Positions 54,398 through 62,595 are shown, numbered from the stretch's first letter. The stretch is 64,000 bases of DNA from Neobacillus notoginsengisoli (GCF_003515685.1 NZ_QWEG01000001.1:124001-188000); one strand, 5' to 3'. Translations and numbers: made by a program. The notes: a model not told the origin generated them from the letters alone.

Positions 54398-54413
54398 TGT
54401 GACAAAGGTCACT
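54398..54413 (-). promoter_or_regulatory. FNR/CRP-type box upstream of DoxX paralogue 1
   Basis: TGTGACAAAGGTCACT fits TGTGA-N6-TCACA with one mismatch. A TATTTT on the minus strand at 54376-54371 lies about 30 bases downstream, the spacing expected for a -10 with an activator centred near -41.5. Confidence 0.6.
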
Positions 54414-54499
54414 AATGGGTGGGAATCTGCGGCGGAACCCGCTTGTGGAGAGGGAACATTGGCTCGATTATGTAGTGGAAGTAGGATATTTTTAGCTCC

Positions 54500-54604
54500 G
54501 GCCGAATGACCGCCGGATTTGGCCGAATGACCATTGATTCAGGACGAATAACCCCCATATCTGGACGAATGAACCCATGATCCGGAAGAATCACTTCTGA
54601 ATCA
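54500..54604. repeat. 21-bp tandem repeat of the GGCCGAATGACC type
   Basis: Five exact 21-bp units starting at 54500, 54521, 54542, 54563 and 54584, with core GG(C/A)CGAATGACC followed by a variable 9-base part. Read on the minus strand, one frame is open and encodes VIRP-type heptads, but there is no ribosome site. Different core from the repeats at 35188 and 48606, same period. Confidence 0.85.
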
Positions 54605-54683
54605 TAAGCGAGTTTTCAATTGGCTGGCATTTCGTTCACAAATGTTTAAATTGGGTGCAGGAAAAAAAGTTGTGAATTCGACC

Positions 54684-54714
54684 AAAAAGGCCAACCCGCT
54701 ATCATGGGCCAGCC
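54684..54714 (-). terminator. Terminator of the TauE/SafE gene
   Basis: On the minus strand GGCTGGCCC pairs with GGGTTGGCC (with wobbles) around ATGATAGC, then TTTTTGG. Confidence 0.75.
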
Positions 54715-54771
54715 TGCATGCAAAGATGAATAAAATTTAACTTGTCTGGAGGCAATTTAGCAAAAATGAAC

Positions 54772-55647
54772 TTAACTGGCTGTAACCGTCACCTTCTTCA
54801 GCTTGTAGATTACCGCGGCCACTGCAGCAGCCCACAGTACAGCTAGGACAGAATAAGTAAACAACGCCATTGTCGGTGAAACCTTGAGAACGGTAAGCAA
54901 GGTCCTGATATTAGTTAAAATGATGATGCCGCCGACGAGGGTTCCAAGCAGATTGGTTGGAATAATTTTCACGAGCCACGCGGCAATCGGAGCGGCGATG
55001 ATGCCGCCGATCATTAACGCAAGCACCCACTGGATGTTAATATGCGCCCAGCCCAATGTCAGCATGAAACCGAGTGTGGAAGAGACGGCGATGGCGAATT
55101 CACTCGTATCAACAGAACCAATCACTTTTCGCGGCTCCATCCGATTGCTTGTGAGCAGGACAGGGGTTGCAATCGGCCCCCAGCCGCCACCCCCAGTCGC
55201 ATCGAAAAATCCAGCGATAAAACCAAGCGGAACGAAAAACTTTTTACCCGGCTTCTTTATAGGCCCCTTTTTAGAAGCGTTTCCCTTAAAAAGGAACCGG
55301 TACATAACAAAGACACCGAGCGATAAAAGGAACACTGAAATATAGGGCCTCACAAGATGGCCTGGAATGCTGCCGAGGAAGCAGGCACCCAAAAAAGCAC
55401 CAATGGATCCCGGAATGATTAATCGGTAAACAACCTGCTTATCAACATTCCCAAATCGTATATGAGAGATTCCTGACGCAGCTGTTGTCACGACCTCTGC
55501 CATGTGTACGGAGGCAGAGGCTACAGCCGGCGCAATCCCGAACATTAACAACAGAGATGTAGAAGTAACGCCATAAGCCATCCCGAGCGAGCCATCCACA
55601 AGCTGCGCGGCCAATCCAATTAACGCAAGAACAATGAGCCTCCTCAA
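54772..55647 (-). CDS. Sulfite exporter TauE/SafE-family permease
   Basis: Membrane permease proposed to move sulfur-containing or small organic anions, 291 residues from the TTG at 55647 (AAAGGAG 8 bases upstream). The family repeats are visible: LIGLAAQLVDGSLGMAYGVTSTSLLLMFG in the first half and GFIAGFFDATGGGGWGPIATPVLL in the second, giving about eight hydrophobic segments. It sits between the two DoxX paralogues, all on the minus strand, which suggests a shared sulfur/redox context, but each DoxX has its own regulatory region. Confidence 0.9.
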   Translation of the reverse strand: MRRLIVLALIGLAAQLVDGSLGMAYGVTSTSLLLMFGIAPAVASASVHMAEVVTTAASGISHIRFGNVDKQVVYRLIIPGSIGAFLGACFLGSIPGHLVRPYISVFLLSLGVFVMYRFLFKGNASKKGPIKKPGKKFFVPLGFIAGFFDATGGGGWGPIATPVLLTSNRMEPRKVIGSVDTSEFAIAVSSTLGFMLTLGWAHINIQWVLALMIGGIIAAPIAAWLVKIIPTNLLGTLVGGIIILTNIRTLLTVLKVSPTMALFTYSVLAVLWAAAVAAVIYKLKKVTVTAS

Positions 55648-55782
55648 ACCGATCTCTCCTTTACAAGCATTACCCGGAAAGACTGAAGTAATAGGGCGCT
55701 TCACATAGCCTTCTAATCTAATCCGGTTTTTAACTTAAAGTATGAACGGACAAAACGGAGGGTTCATTGCTTAGGAAAAATA

Positions 55783-55812
55783 AAAAAAAGCCCTTCCGAT
55801 TGGAAGAGCCTT
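55783..55812 (-). terminator. Terminator of DoxX paralogue 2
   Basis: On the minus strand GGCTCTTCC-AATC-GGAAGGGC then TTTTTTTT. Confidence 0.85.
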
Positions 55813-55823
55813 GTTTGATTCGA

Positions 55824-56324
55824 TTACTGCTGGAATTGCTTTTCTTTTTTGAACAAAGTCTTGTTGATGAAAGGAATCACATAGCGGTCCAGGCCGTATT
55901 TACCAGCGTTCGCGCCAGCTACCAGAATAATGAAGCCCATCAAGACATCTGTTGGGTTATGGCTCACAGTTCCCGCAAGCATGAAGCTGAAGTTCATGAT
56001 CATGCCGAAGAACATTGCTGCTGTTGTCAGGCAGCCGAGGATCAAGCCAAGGCCGACCAGGAATTCACCCCAAGGAATCAATACATTGAACAACTCGACG
56101 TTCGGGATGGCGAAAGCATTCAGGAACTCAACATACCAGCCGTAAACAATTCCGTCTGGACCGCTGACAGGGTTAGCGGCAGCGCCTTTCAAAAATCCAG
56201 CTGCATCGAAGCCTCCAGTAATTTTGTGGTAGCCGGCAGTCAGCCATGCATAACCGAGATAGAAACGAAGAATCGTGAGAAGGACGGCGGCAACATCGTT
56301 TTTCCTTAAGAAAGAGTTAAACAT
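55824..56324 (-). CDS. DoxX-family membrane protein, paralogue 2
   Basis: Recent duplicate of the gene at 53770-54270, same 166-residue length; most differences are conservative and lie at the N- and C-termini (for example TAGYHKITGG for TAGYGKITGG). Four membrane segments. The similarity extends about 140 bases upstream and includes the ribosome site GGGGAATGTTTC and an FNR-type box, so the promoter was duplicated with the gene. The TauE/SafE gene now separates the copies. Confidence 0.9.
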   Translation of the reverse strand: MFNSFLRKNDVAAVLLTILRFYLGYAWLTAGYHKITGGFDAAGFLKGAAANPVSGPDGIVYGWYVEFLNAFAIPNVELFNVLIPWGEFLVGLGLILGCLTTAAMFFGMIMNFSFMLAGTVSHNPTDVLMGFIILVAGANAGKYGLDRYVIPFINKTLFKKEKQFQQ

Positions 56325-56450
56325 GAAACATTCCCCTTTTCGTTATTAATTTAAATATAATGATTACAGTGTTATCATAATTCGTTTTCCACCATCGGGG
56401 GAGAGGGTTTCCAGTTTATTCAATAAGTAGACAAAACTTCTTGGCGGAAG

Positions 56451-56466
56451 TGTGACAAAGGTCACA
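56451..56466 (-). promoter_or_regulatory. FNR/CRP-type box upstream of DoxX paralogue 2
   Basis: TGTGACAAAGGTCACA is a perfect TGTGA-N6-TCACA palindrome, conserved with the box of paralogue 1 and at the same distance from the gene. It suggests induction by Fnr at low oxygen or by another CRP/FNR-family regulator. Confidence 0.65.
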
Positions 56467-56498
56467 ATAGCGGGGCGAGTGTTGGAAAAAAGGAACAA

Positions 56499-56530
56499 AA
56501 AAAGCCGCAATCCTCGTAGGATTGCGGCCT
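56499..56530 (-). terminator. Leftward terminator upstream of DoxX paralogue 2
   Basis: On the minus strand GCCGCAATCC-TACGA-GGATTGCGGC is followed by TTTTTTTG. It is the second of two leftward terminators after the structured segment. Confidence 0.85.
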
Positions 56531-56548
56531 GACGTTATTTTTGCAAAT

Positions 56549-56829
56549 GAAAAAAGCCTGTACCCCCTGGTATAGGCTTTCTCCATTCCCATTTAAGGGA
56601 ATATGAGGAGTAGACTTGCCCTATTCAGCAGTCATACTCTGCCCAATTTAGCAGCCACTGCTAAATATACCATTGGCGAACCGGAACTCTTCGCCCGGCG
56701 ACTCACTTTCATCGCCCGAGAAAGCAAATCTTTCTCCAAAGTAGGTGTCCACACCGACAACTCGATAACCGATCCACATTAACACTTGTTAATGTACTGT
56801 TACCATTAACCTTCACATTCCCGGTTATC
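56549..56829 (-). ncRNA. Candidate structured RNA of unknown type
   Basis: About 280 bases of closely packed hairpins ending, on the minus strand, in an intrinsic terminator (56580-56553: AAAGCCTATACC with GGTACAGGCTTT, then T's). Helices by plus coordinates: 56585-90/56597-602, 56647-54/56658-65, 56675-80/56690-95, 56697-701/56712-16, 56718-24/56730-36, 56744-48/56751-55, and a long-range 56764-71/56822-29. Segment 56787-95 can pair with 56776-84 or, in part, with 56815-19. I match it to no known riboswitch. Two short open frames overlap it (43 and 59 codons) without good ribosome sites. Confidence 0.45.
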
Positions 56830-56908
56830 CTTGCCTTGCGACGCTACATTACCTTCTTACCCGCCTAAAACTCTTTTTAAACCTTTTTTGCAAAAAAAAG
56901 TTTCGACA

Positions 56909-57166
56909 TTATTCAGCCAGCTTTTTTTTCAAAAACAGACCCACCGAAATGGCCAGTACCACACCTATAAAGGTGAAAAGGTAAAGTACGGGCAACCCCG
57001 CATAACCAAAGGCAACTTCATTTTGCAGATAAGTGACCGATTCCCACTTTCCGGCCAAGTCAGGTTTATAGTTTAGAGTCTGCACGTAGCCAGTCAGAAA
57101 CATGGTGGCAAAATAGATGATATGTAGGCCAGCAGAAAAAATAATGGCGATAATGAAATTTTTCAC
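56909..57166 (-). CDS. Small two-helix membrane protein, unknown
   Basis: 85 residues from the GTG at 57166, preceded by GGGGGTTATAGG. A first hydrophobic helix (FIIAIIFSAGLHIIYFATMFLTGYV), a polar loop (QTLNYKPDLAGKWESVTYLQNE) and a second helix (LPVLYLFTFIGVVLAISVGLFL) ending in KKKLAE. I do not recognise the family. It is on the same strand as the DUF1259 gene upstream of it but without clear operon linkage. Confidence 0.6.
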   Translation of the reverse strand: MKNFIIAIIFSAGLHIIYFATMFLTGYVQTLNYKPDLAGKWESVTYLQNEVAFGYAGLPVLYLFTFIGVVLAISVGLFLKKKLAE

Positions 57167-57314
57167 CCTATAACCCCCAACTTCACACTCTACTAGTATC
57201 ATATATGATATCATACTAAATATAGAAAATTTAGACAAATTGTGATTGGCACCAATCTTAAAGCGATAATAATAAAGCACCCTCCCATCCGGAAAGGTGC
57301 CTGATGACTGATTT

Positions 57315-57905
57315 TTAAAATAATCCTACTTCTAATGCCGCTTCCCAGCTCTTTCTAGCAAAATCGAATGGGTTTCCTACGTTTTCCCAGTGCATGTACA
57401 TCAGTCGAGGCTGATCGAAGAGCCAGTGGTTGTGGACTGCTGTGACAATAATGCCCCGCTTTCGAAGAGCTGTTAAGAACGGGTTAATTTCTTCCTGAAG
57501 AATAACGGTTTCGCCAAGATTCAATGTTCTGCCGTTTTGGTTGTTTTCAAAGGACAGGGCAAATGGCAGCGTAAGTGCGGATCGGGTCCGCCGGCCAAGA
57601 ATGGTCGCGTTAATATTCCGATTTCGCTGGACCACACAGGCAGGAGTTGAGGTAACAACCACACCGCCGATGATGTTCGCGAGTCTTTGACATGTGGACA
57701 TGGTTCCGCCGACATTTCCTCCATGGTGTTTGGGGGAAGGACGGTGGTGTTGACCAGGTTTTCCATGATTGTTGTCGTAATTGTCGCCGAAATCTGCTTC
57801 ATTTCCCATTCCATATTCATTGCCAAAGTCGCTATAAGAATTGTTTCGTCCAAATGGCTCATTGAACCGCTGCTTACCATACTGATTAGATTCTCTTCTT
57901 TCCAA
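57315..57905 (-). CDS. DUF1259-domain protein
   Basis: 196 residues from the TTG at 57905 (AAAGGAG 8 bases upstream). The first ~80 residues are polar, rich in Asn, Gly, His and Asp (FGRNNSYSDFGNEYGMGNEAD ... HGKPGQHHRPSPKHHGG) and probably disordered. The rest is a DUF1259 (LppY/LpqO-like) domain: CQRLANIIGGVVVTSTPACVVQRNRNI, ETVILQEEINPFLTALRKRGI, AVHNHWLFDQPRLMYMHWENVG. No signal peptide. Function unknown; the His/Asp-rich tail could bind metal. Confidence 0.85.
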   Translation of the reverse strand: MERRESNQYGKQRFNEPFGRNNSYSDFGNEYGMGNEADFGDNYDNNHGKPGQHHRPSPKHHGGNVGGTMSTCQRLANIIGGVVVTSTPACVVQRNRNINATILGRRTRSALTLPFALSFENNQNGRTLNLGETVILQEEINPFLTALRKRGIIVTAVHNHWLFDQPRLMYMHWENVGNPFDFARKSWEAALEVGLF

Positions 57906-58063
57906 AGTGTTCACTCCTTTCTTCCTATCTACTAAACAGCGTATTCTTAAAGAGTGAACCTGTATGGACAACTTCATTAGGACAAAGACCTTTTTTGCAA
58001 AAAAGTTAAAAGGTTTTTCCCACCTTACCAAACATACCCCATTCATAGGAGAGATGATGTAAG

Positions 58064-58603
58064 TTGCAAAATAGTAAACAAACTAAAATCCGCATCATTG
58101 GCTCGGTTGGAAGCGGAAAAACAACATTGGCTCGCCAGTTATCGGATAAGATGAAAATTCCATTTTACGAGCTCGACAACGTTGTTCGGGAAAGGCATCC
58201 CTTAGGTGACAGGAGAAGAACGGAGATTGAAGTGGAAAAGTTCCTTGAAGCGATCCTTCTATCAGATACCTGGATCATTGAAGGGGTGCATAATGAAGAG
58301 TGGACATCGGAAACCTTCCTCCAGGCAGACATGATTATTTTTCTAGATCCGGCATATTCAACTCGGACTTATCGAATCATAAGGCGATTTATTTTGCAAA
58401 AACTTGGCTTTGAAAAAGCGAATTATACAGTGACAAATGAAATGCTTTTCAAAATGTTCAAGTGGAACAGGCATTTCGAACAGGTTGGCAAACCAAACTT
58501 TTTCAATACATACGCGGACGGACAGAAGCTAAGGTTGATTAGAAAAAAGAAGGACTTATCCAATTTGTTAAGTGAACTAAGTGTGAGATGGAATAACACA
58601 TGA
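58064..58603 (+). CDS. P-loop nucleoside-kinase-like (adenylate kinase related) protein
   Basis: 179 residues from the TTG at 58064, with AGGAGAG about 12 bases upstream. The Walker A motif is GSVGSGKT (residues 13-20), then ELDNVVRERHPLGDRRRTEIEVEKF and a Walker-B-like MIIFLDPAYSTRTYRIIRRF. This pattern matches the FlaR/topology-modulation group of adenylate-kinase-like proteins, whose substrates are uncertain. No membrane segment. Confidence 0.8.
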   Translation: MQNSKQTKIRIIGSVGSGKTTLARQLSDKMKIPFYELDNVVRERHPLGDRRRTEIEVEKFLEAILLSDTWIIEGVHNEEWTSETFLQADMIIFLDPAYSTRTYRIIRRFILQKLGFEKANYTVTNEMLFKMFKWNRHFEQVGKPNFFNTYADGQKLRLIRKKKDLSNLLSELSVRWNNT

Positions 58604-58640
58604 AGTCCCAATTAAAGAAGTAAAGCAGGGGCTGTTGAAT

Positions 58641-59129
58641 ATGAAATTTATAATTCGAAAAATGAAACCTGAAGACACAAAGCAAGTCCAGCAGGTGGCA
58701 AAAACGAGCTGGAATGCAACTTACGAAGGAATCATCCCACAAAACATCCAGGAACGTTTTTTGAAATCCGCTTATAATGATGAAATGATGGAGAGGCGTT
58801 TGGAGCATTCGCTTATGCTGGTAGCTGAGGAGGATGGCAAAATCGTTGGTTTTGCAAACTTCTCAAAAGTCCGTGAAGGCGGGAAGGTTGAACTCGCAGC
58901 CATTTACCTGTATCCGGAGTTCCAAGGAAAAGGGATTGGGACAGCATTGTTGAATGAGGGGATCGCCAGGCTGGAAGGCATCGAAGAACTTTACATCAAT
59001 GTAGAAAGAGATAACGTGATTGGCAAAACCTTTTATGAAGCAAAAGGGTTCGAGACGGTTGAGGAGTTTGATGATGATTTTGACGGCCATATTCTAAAGA
59101 CAATCAGGATGGTTTTGAAAGTCCGGTAG
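58641..59129 (+). CDS. GNAT-family N-acetyltransferase
   Basis: 162 residues from the ATG at 58641, with AGGGG upstream. N-terminal FIIRKMKPEDTKQVQQVAKTSWNATYEGIIP is typical of PhnO/YesJ-like GNATs. The acetyl-CoA loop is AAIYLYPEFQGKGIGTALL and motif B is LYINVERDNVIGKTFYEAKGFE. It may be co-transcribed with the kinase-like gene 37 bases upstream. Substrate unknown. Confidence 0.88.
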   Translation: MKFIIRKMKPEDTKQVQQVAKTSWNATYEGIIPQNIQERFLKSAYNDEMMERRLEHSLMLVAEEDGKIVGFANFSKVREGGKVELAAIYLYPEFQGKGIGTALLNEGIARLEGIEELYINVERDNVIGKTFYEAKGFETVEEFDDDFDGHILKTIRMVLKVR

Positions 59130-59145
59130 ACATGGATTTTGCCAG

Positions 59146-59181
59146 GAAAAAAGACCGCCTTCCAATCATGGGAAGACGGCC
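59146..59181 (-). terminator. Terminator of yfkAB
   Basis: On the minus strand GGCCGTCTTCC-CATGATT-GGAAGGCGGTC then TTTTTTCC. It may also serve the convergent acetyltransferase gene. Confidence 0.85.
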
Positions 59182-59189
59182 TGCATAAT

Positions 59190-60308
59190 CTATTTGCTAA
59201 TCAGGCTTTTCAGTTTTCTAAAGTCTCTATCCTGGTAATAGCTGTTTTTCACTAAAATATTCGGGCCTAGGCAGGAAACTGCCGGGCAGTGGCAGCTTAA
59301 TTCTTTTGCTAATTCGGAAGCCTGCCATTTTTCATATGCCTCCGGAAGGCTTGTCGTTTGGACATTGCCAAGTGGCGGCGTGTCACCGAAATCCGTCACA
59401 ATAATATCGCCGTTAAAAATATTTACATTCAGGCGTGAGCGGCCGTCAGGATCATTCCGGACGGTGACATTCTTGCTGGCATAAAGCCGTTTTAAGAGCT
59501 CTTGATCCGCGGGGATAGTGCTGCATGCATAGAAAGGTAGCGTCCCAAACAGCAACCATACGTTTTCATCACGGTCATCAAGCAAATGGTGAATTGCCTG
59601 GCGAATTTCATCAAGCGCCAGTACTTCAAGGTTACTGGCGAAATCGCTCGGATACATAGGATGGATTTCATGCCGTTGGCAAAGCATTTCATTGACGATT
59701 TGCTTATGAATCTTTTCGAGATACGGCAAGGTCCGCTTATTCAGCATCGTTTCAGCCGATACCATCACACCGGCCTTCACGAGCTCCCTGCTGTTTTCAA
59801 TCATTCTTTCAAAATATTTCTCTCGCTGTTTGTAGTCGGGCTTTCTTTCCATCCGCGCAAACCCGCCCTCAACGAAATCATCCGTTGTTCCCCAGTTGTG
59901 GGAGATATGCAGGACATCCAAATAAGGGATGATTAGTTCATAACGGGACAAATCCAGCGTTAAATTGGAATTGAGCTGTGTTCGGACTCCCCGTTCATGG
60001 GCATATTTCAAAATAGGCACAACGTAATTTTTGACAGAAGAGAGCGAAAGCATCGGTTCTCCACCGGTTATACTTAAAGTGCGGAGTTTCGGAATTTCAT
60101 CCAGTCTACCCAGGAGAAGCTCAATCGGAAGTGCTTGCGGATCTTTCGTTTGAAGGGTATAGCCAACCGCGCAGTGCTCACATCGCATATTGCAGAGGTT
60201 TGTTGTCGTAAACTCGATGTTTGTCAGTTCCGGCTTCCCATATTGTTCAACGTCCATATAAGCTTCCCAAGGATCAAATTGCGGGGTCATTTTCATTTTT
60301 GTTAACAT
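59190..60308 (-). CDS. yfkAB: Radical SAM protein YfkAB
   Basis: Radical S-adenosylmethionine enzyme of unknown substrate, 372 residues from the ATG at 60308, preceded by AAGGAG. The [4Fe-4S] motif CxxxCxxC is Cys39-Cys43-Cys46 (TTTNLCNMRCEHC), followed by LSITGGEPML. The C-terminal extension has the CxCxxxxC signature (LSCHCPAVSCLGPNILVKNSYYQDRDFR), expected to bind an auxiliary cluster, and defines the YfkAB group. It is a single intact gene, as in most bacilli apart from early split annotations. Confidence 0.93.
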   Translation of the reverse strand: MLTKMKMTPQFDPWEAYMDVEQYGKPELTNIEFTTTNLCNMRCEHCAVGYTLQTKDPQALPIELLLGRLDEIPKLRTLSITGGEPMLSLSSVKNYVVPILKYAHERGVRTQLNSNLTLDLSRYELIIPYLDVLHISHNWGTTDDFVEGGFARMERKPDYKQREKYFERMIENSRELVKAGVMVSAETMLNKRTLPYLEKIHKQIVNEMLCQRHEIHPMYPSDFASNLEVLALDEIRQAIHHLLDDRDENVWLLFGTLPFYACSTIPADQELLKRLYASKNVTVRNDPDGRSRLNVNIFNGDIIVTDFGDTPPLGNVQTTSLPEAYEKWQASELAKELSCHCPAVSCLGPNILVKNSYYQDRDFRKLKSLISK

Positions 60309-60397
60309 GTCAAACTCCTTAACTCTTTTTGCAAAACTACTATAGTATATCATGAAGTTAATGAGTATATGTCAATGATAAATAGGGGGGCGATTCA

Positions 60398-60868
60398 ATG
60401 GTTCCGCGTAAAATCATTACCGCTTCTCTTTCCGGAAGCTTGTACCCAGTCCTTTTAGGTCTGATTGTCCCAGATATTTTTGGCGAGGGTATTGATTCTT
60501 TATCAGACTATTTTGTTTCCGCAATCAGCATCGTTCCAATTTATATGATGTACAGTTTTCCGGCTATTTTAGTCTATGGGGTCTTAACCTCCATTCTGAG
60601 CGATAAGGCGGGGGGATTCATCGCTGCGAGAACGGGGGAGAAGAAAGCGGAATTCATTGTATCAGCGGCACTGCACAGCGTCTTCGGTTTGGTTTTGCTT
60701 TGGTTCAGTCTCGGCGCAGCCGTCTTATTTTTCATAACGGATCGAATATTAAAGAGGTTTGATAAATCCTATGGATGGCATCATGCTTTCAAAAGTCTCG
60801 CCATACCAGTTTTAACCTGGCTGTTATTCATGGGATTTGTATGGGTGTGGGATTTGTATTTTAAATAG
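60398..60868 (+). CDS. Four-helix membrane protein, unknown
   Basis: 156 residues; AGGGGGGCGATTCA precedes the ATG. Hydrophobic segments are visible near residues 8-26, 44-66, 84-114 and 132-154, with a basic loop AARTGEKKAE in the middle. I do not recognise the family. It diverges from yfkAB over a short AT-rich spacer and is followed by repeat array D. Confidence 0.7.
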   Translation: MVPRKIITASLSGSLYPVLLGLIVPDIFGEGIDSLSDYFVSAISIVPIYMMYSFPAILVYGVLTSILSDKAGGFIAARTGEKKAEFIVSAALHSVFGLVLLWFSLGAAVLFFITDRILKRFDKSYGWHHAFKSLAIPVLTWLLFMGFVWVWDLYFK

Positions 60869-60924
60869 TAATGGAGGAATGAGTTTAGGCATGTTGTTGC
60901 ATAATGATTACATAATAAGAGCGA

Positions 60925-61136
60925 TTATGGAATAGCGATTATGGAATGGGTTATTCCCCTCGCTACAACTCATTCCATTATCTAGTCTATATGGGAACGA
61001 GTTGATGTCTTTTGCAAAAATTCGTTCCATTAACCTATTGATTATGGAATGAGATTGTGTCTTTCATTGGAACACGTTCCATTATCCAGCAAATAATGGA
61101 ATGGTTTAGCGTTTTTTCTAAAACCCATTCCATTAT
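60925..61136. repeat. Array D: 52-bp repeat with half-site ATTCCATTA/TAATGGAAT
   Basis: Right-type halves (A/G)TTCCATTA at 60972, 61024, 61076 and 61127; left-type halves TTATGGAAT, TATGGGAAC, TTATGGAAT and TAATGGAAT at 60939, 60990, 61042 and 61094. Steps are 52, 52, 51 and 51, 52, 52. Loops between facing halves are 9 nt and gaps are 24-25 nt. A 14-base partial duplication precedes it at 60922. It lies between convergent genes. Confidence 0.88.
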
Positions 61137-61140
61137 AAAA

Positions 61141-61795
61141 TCACATAGGCTTGGATAAGGAGCTTACCTTTTTTGCCATTTGATCAGATCTCCAATAACT
61201 ATTCGGTCCGTTGCTTACGAGGATCGCTTTTTTCGGGACTTGTAGACTGACAAGGATATAGTTTAATAAATCTACCGATGAAGCGAGCGAGTTTAGTAAA
61301 ATGAGCATTTTTAATGGAGGCGCCAGCAGTTCGAAAACCCCTAAAAGCAGTGGCAAAATAACGGAAAGAATGATGAACGGGGCAAGCGTAATGGCGAGAA
61401 ATCTGGACTTTGGAATTTTTTCTTCCGTTGCCACAAACCCGCCGAAAACGGTTAATCCAATCCATGTCGTTTCTGATTTAAGGAAATTTGGGATGAAAAA
61501 ACAAATGAAGCAATTCATGGGAGACTACGAGCAAAACTAACAATAAAATGACACCAAAATCAATGGTAATCATAACTGAATCAGATGCTATGCCAAACTC
61601 CGCTAAGGTAAATGGCGATAAGAAATGCATCAATCCAAAAGAAAAGAGGCCGGCAACAATCATCAAAGGAGTTGAGAAAAGGATGGCGCTTACGATGTTT
61701 TTTGGTACCTTCAAAGGAATCCATCCATCCTGTATGAGATCATCATGCATCTCTTTATTAAATGTCGGCAATCGGTTTTGTATTTTCATCCCCAT
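61141..61795 (-). pseudogene. DUF3267 membrane protein gene with a frameshift
   Basis: Two overlapping leftward frames make one DUF3267-type protein. The first (61795 to 61478) covers the N-terminus, two helices and a putative zinc motif in SHELLHLFFH, then stops at PKFP. The second frame continues FLKSETTWIGLTVFGGFVATEEKIPKSRF through two more helices to 61141. Removing one T from AAATTTCC near 61489 joins them as HPKFLKSETTW. Either a recent inactivation or a sequencing error in a short homopolymer. GGGAG precedes the start. DUF3267 proteins resemble site-2-type metalloproteases. Confidence 0.8.
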
Positions 61796-61822
61796 CGTCT
61801 CCCTTGGCTATTTTTTTGACGT

Positions 61823-62281
61823 CTACGCCTGCCTCTGTGCGCGTCTTTCTTGCGCCTGCTTATACAGTTCTTGTTCTTCAGCTGTCTCCGGAATGACGCC
61901 CGGGACTGCAGTTGGTATATTGTTGCTGTCAATGGCGACCATTGTCAGGAACGAATCGGTTGTCAGTCTGCGTTCACCAGTCTCAATATGTTCGCATTCC
62001 ACTTTCACATACACTTCCATCGATGTCCTGCCTGTGGAAATAACAAACCCTTCAATCGTCAAAATATCCCCAAGTTTAACGGAAGAACGGAAATTGACCT
62101 TGTCGATTGACGCGGTCACAACCGCGGTTTTGCTGTGCTTCATCGCCGCGATGGCGGCAATTTCATCAATGAGCGCCAATATTTTACCGCCGAAAATTGT
62201 CCCCATATGATTCGTGTCCGGAGGAAGGACAAGCTTCGTCTGAATTGTTCGTGATACATTTGTAGATAGCTTTTGTTCCAT
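61823..62281 (-). CDS. Acyl-CoA thioesterase (hotdog fold, YkhA-like)
   Basis: Cytoplasmic hotdog-fold thioesterase that hydrolyses acyl-CoA to free acid and CoA. 152 residues from the ATG at 62281. Signature PPDTNHMGTIFGGKILALIDEIAAIAAMKHS (conserved Asn and Gly-Gly-Lys, catalytic Asp) and VNFRSSVKLGDILTIEGFV, MEVYVKVECEHIETGERR. Length and C-terminal charged helix are as in YkhA. Weak ribosome site GTGGGA. Confidence 0.9.
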   Translation of the reverse strand: MEQKLSTNVSRTIQTKLVLPPDTNHMGTIFGGKILALIDEIAAIAAMKHSKTAVVTASIDKVNFRSSVKLGDILTIEGFVISTGRTSMEVYVKVECEHIETGERRLTTDSFLTMVAIDSNNIPTAVPGVIPETAEEQELYKQAQERRAQRQA

Positions 62282-62289
62282 AATCAATT

Positions 62290-62595
62290 CCCACTTTCAT
62301 CTAGATGCTCTTAACTTTTGCAAAAGAAACGTAAAAATCCATCTTGATAATAAATTTAACAAGTTCAAAATAGTAAAATCTTTATAGTAAATGTAAACCA
62401 TTATTAACTATCTGCCAACCTTATCCCTTTTAGAACCGCGAATTTCTAACAATTATTGAGGACAATCCAGGGATGGGTGCTGGATGATTATGGTATAATT
62501 TATATACAGGATTTAGGTAAAGAACCGATAAGTTGTGAAACTTTCTTGTTTCAAAATAAAGCCGAAAAGAGCTAACTAGCGGAGGAAGGGTACAT
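62290..62595. other. Intergenic region upstream of the Nudix gene
   Basis: About 300 AT-rich bases between divergent genes. It contains a TTTTGCAAAA palindrome at 62316-62325 and TATAAT at 62495-62500, a possible -10 of the Nudix gene, without a convincing -35. No gene is visible. Confidence 0.4.

Noticed and set aside
54412-54594. Leftward 60-codon frame with VIRP-type heptads
   Set aside because: Product of the 21-bp tandem repeat (seven codons per unit), no ribosome site.
56603-56782. 59-codon plus-strand frame and 43-codon minus-strand frame (56648-56779) in the structured segment
   Set aside because: Both look partly protein-like but lack ribosome sites and oppose each other over the same helices. 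Kept only as a caution for the RNA candidate.
61478-61518. Programmed ribosomal frameshift in the DUF3267 gene
   Set aside because: The shift needed is +1 at AAATTTCC without a slow codon, stop-codon or upstream Shine-Dalgarno context typical of programmed sites; loss or sequencing error is simpler.
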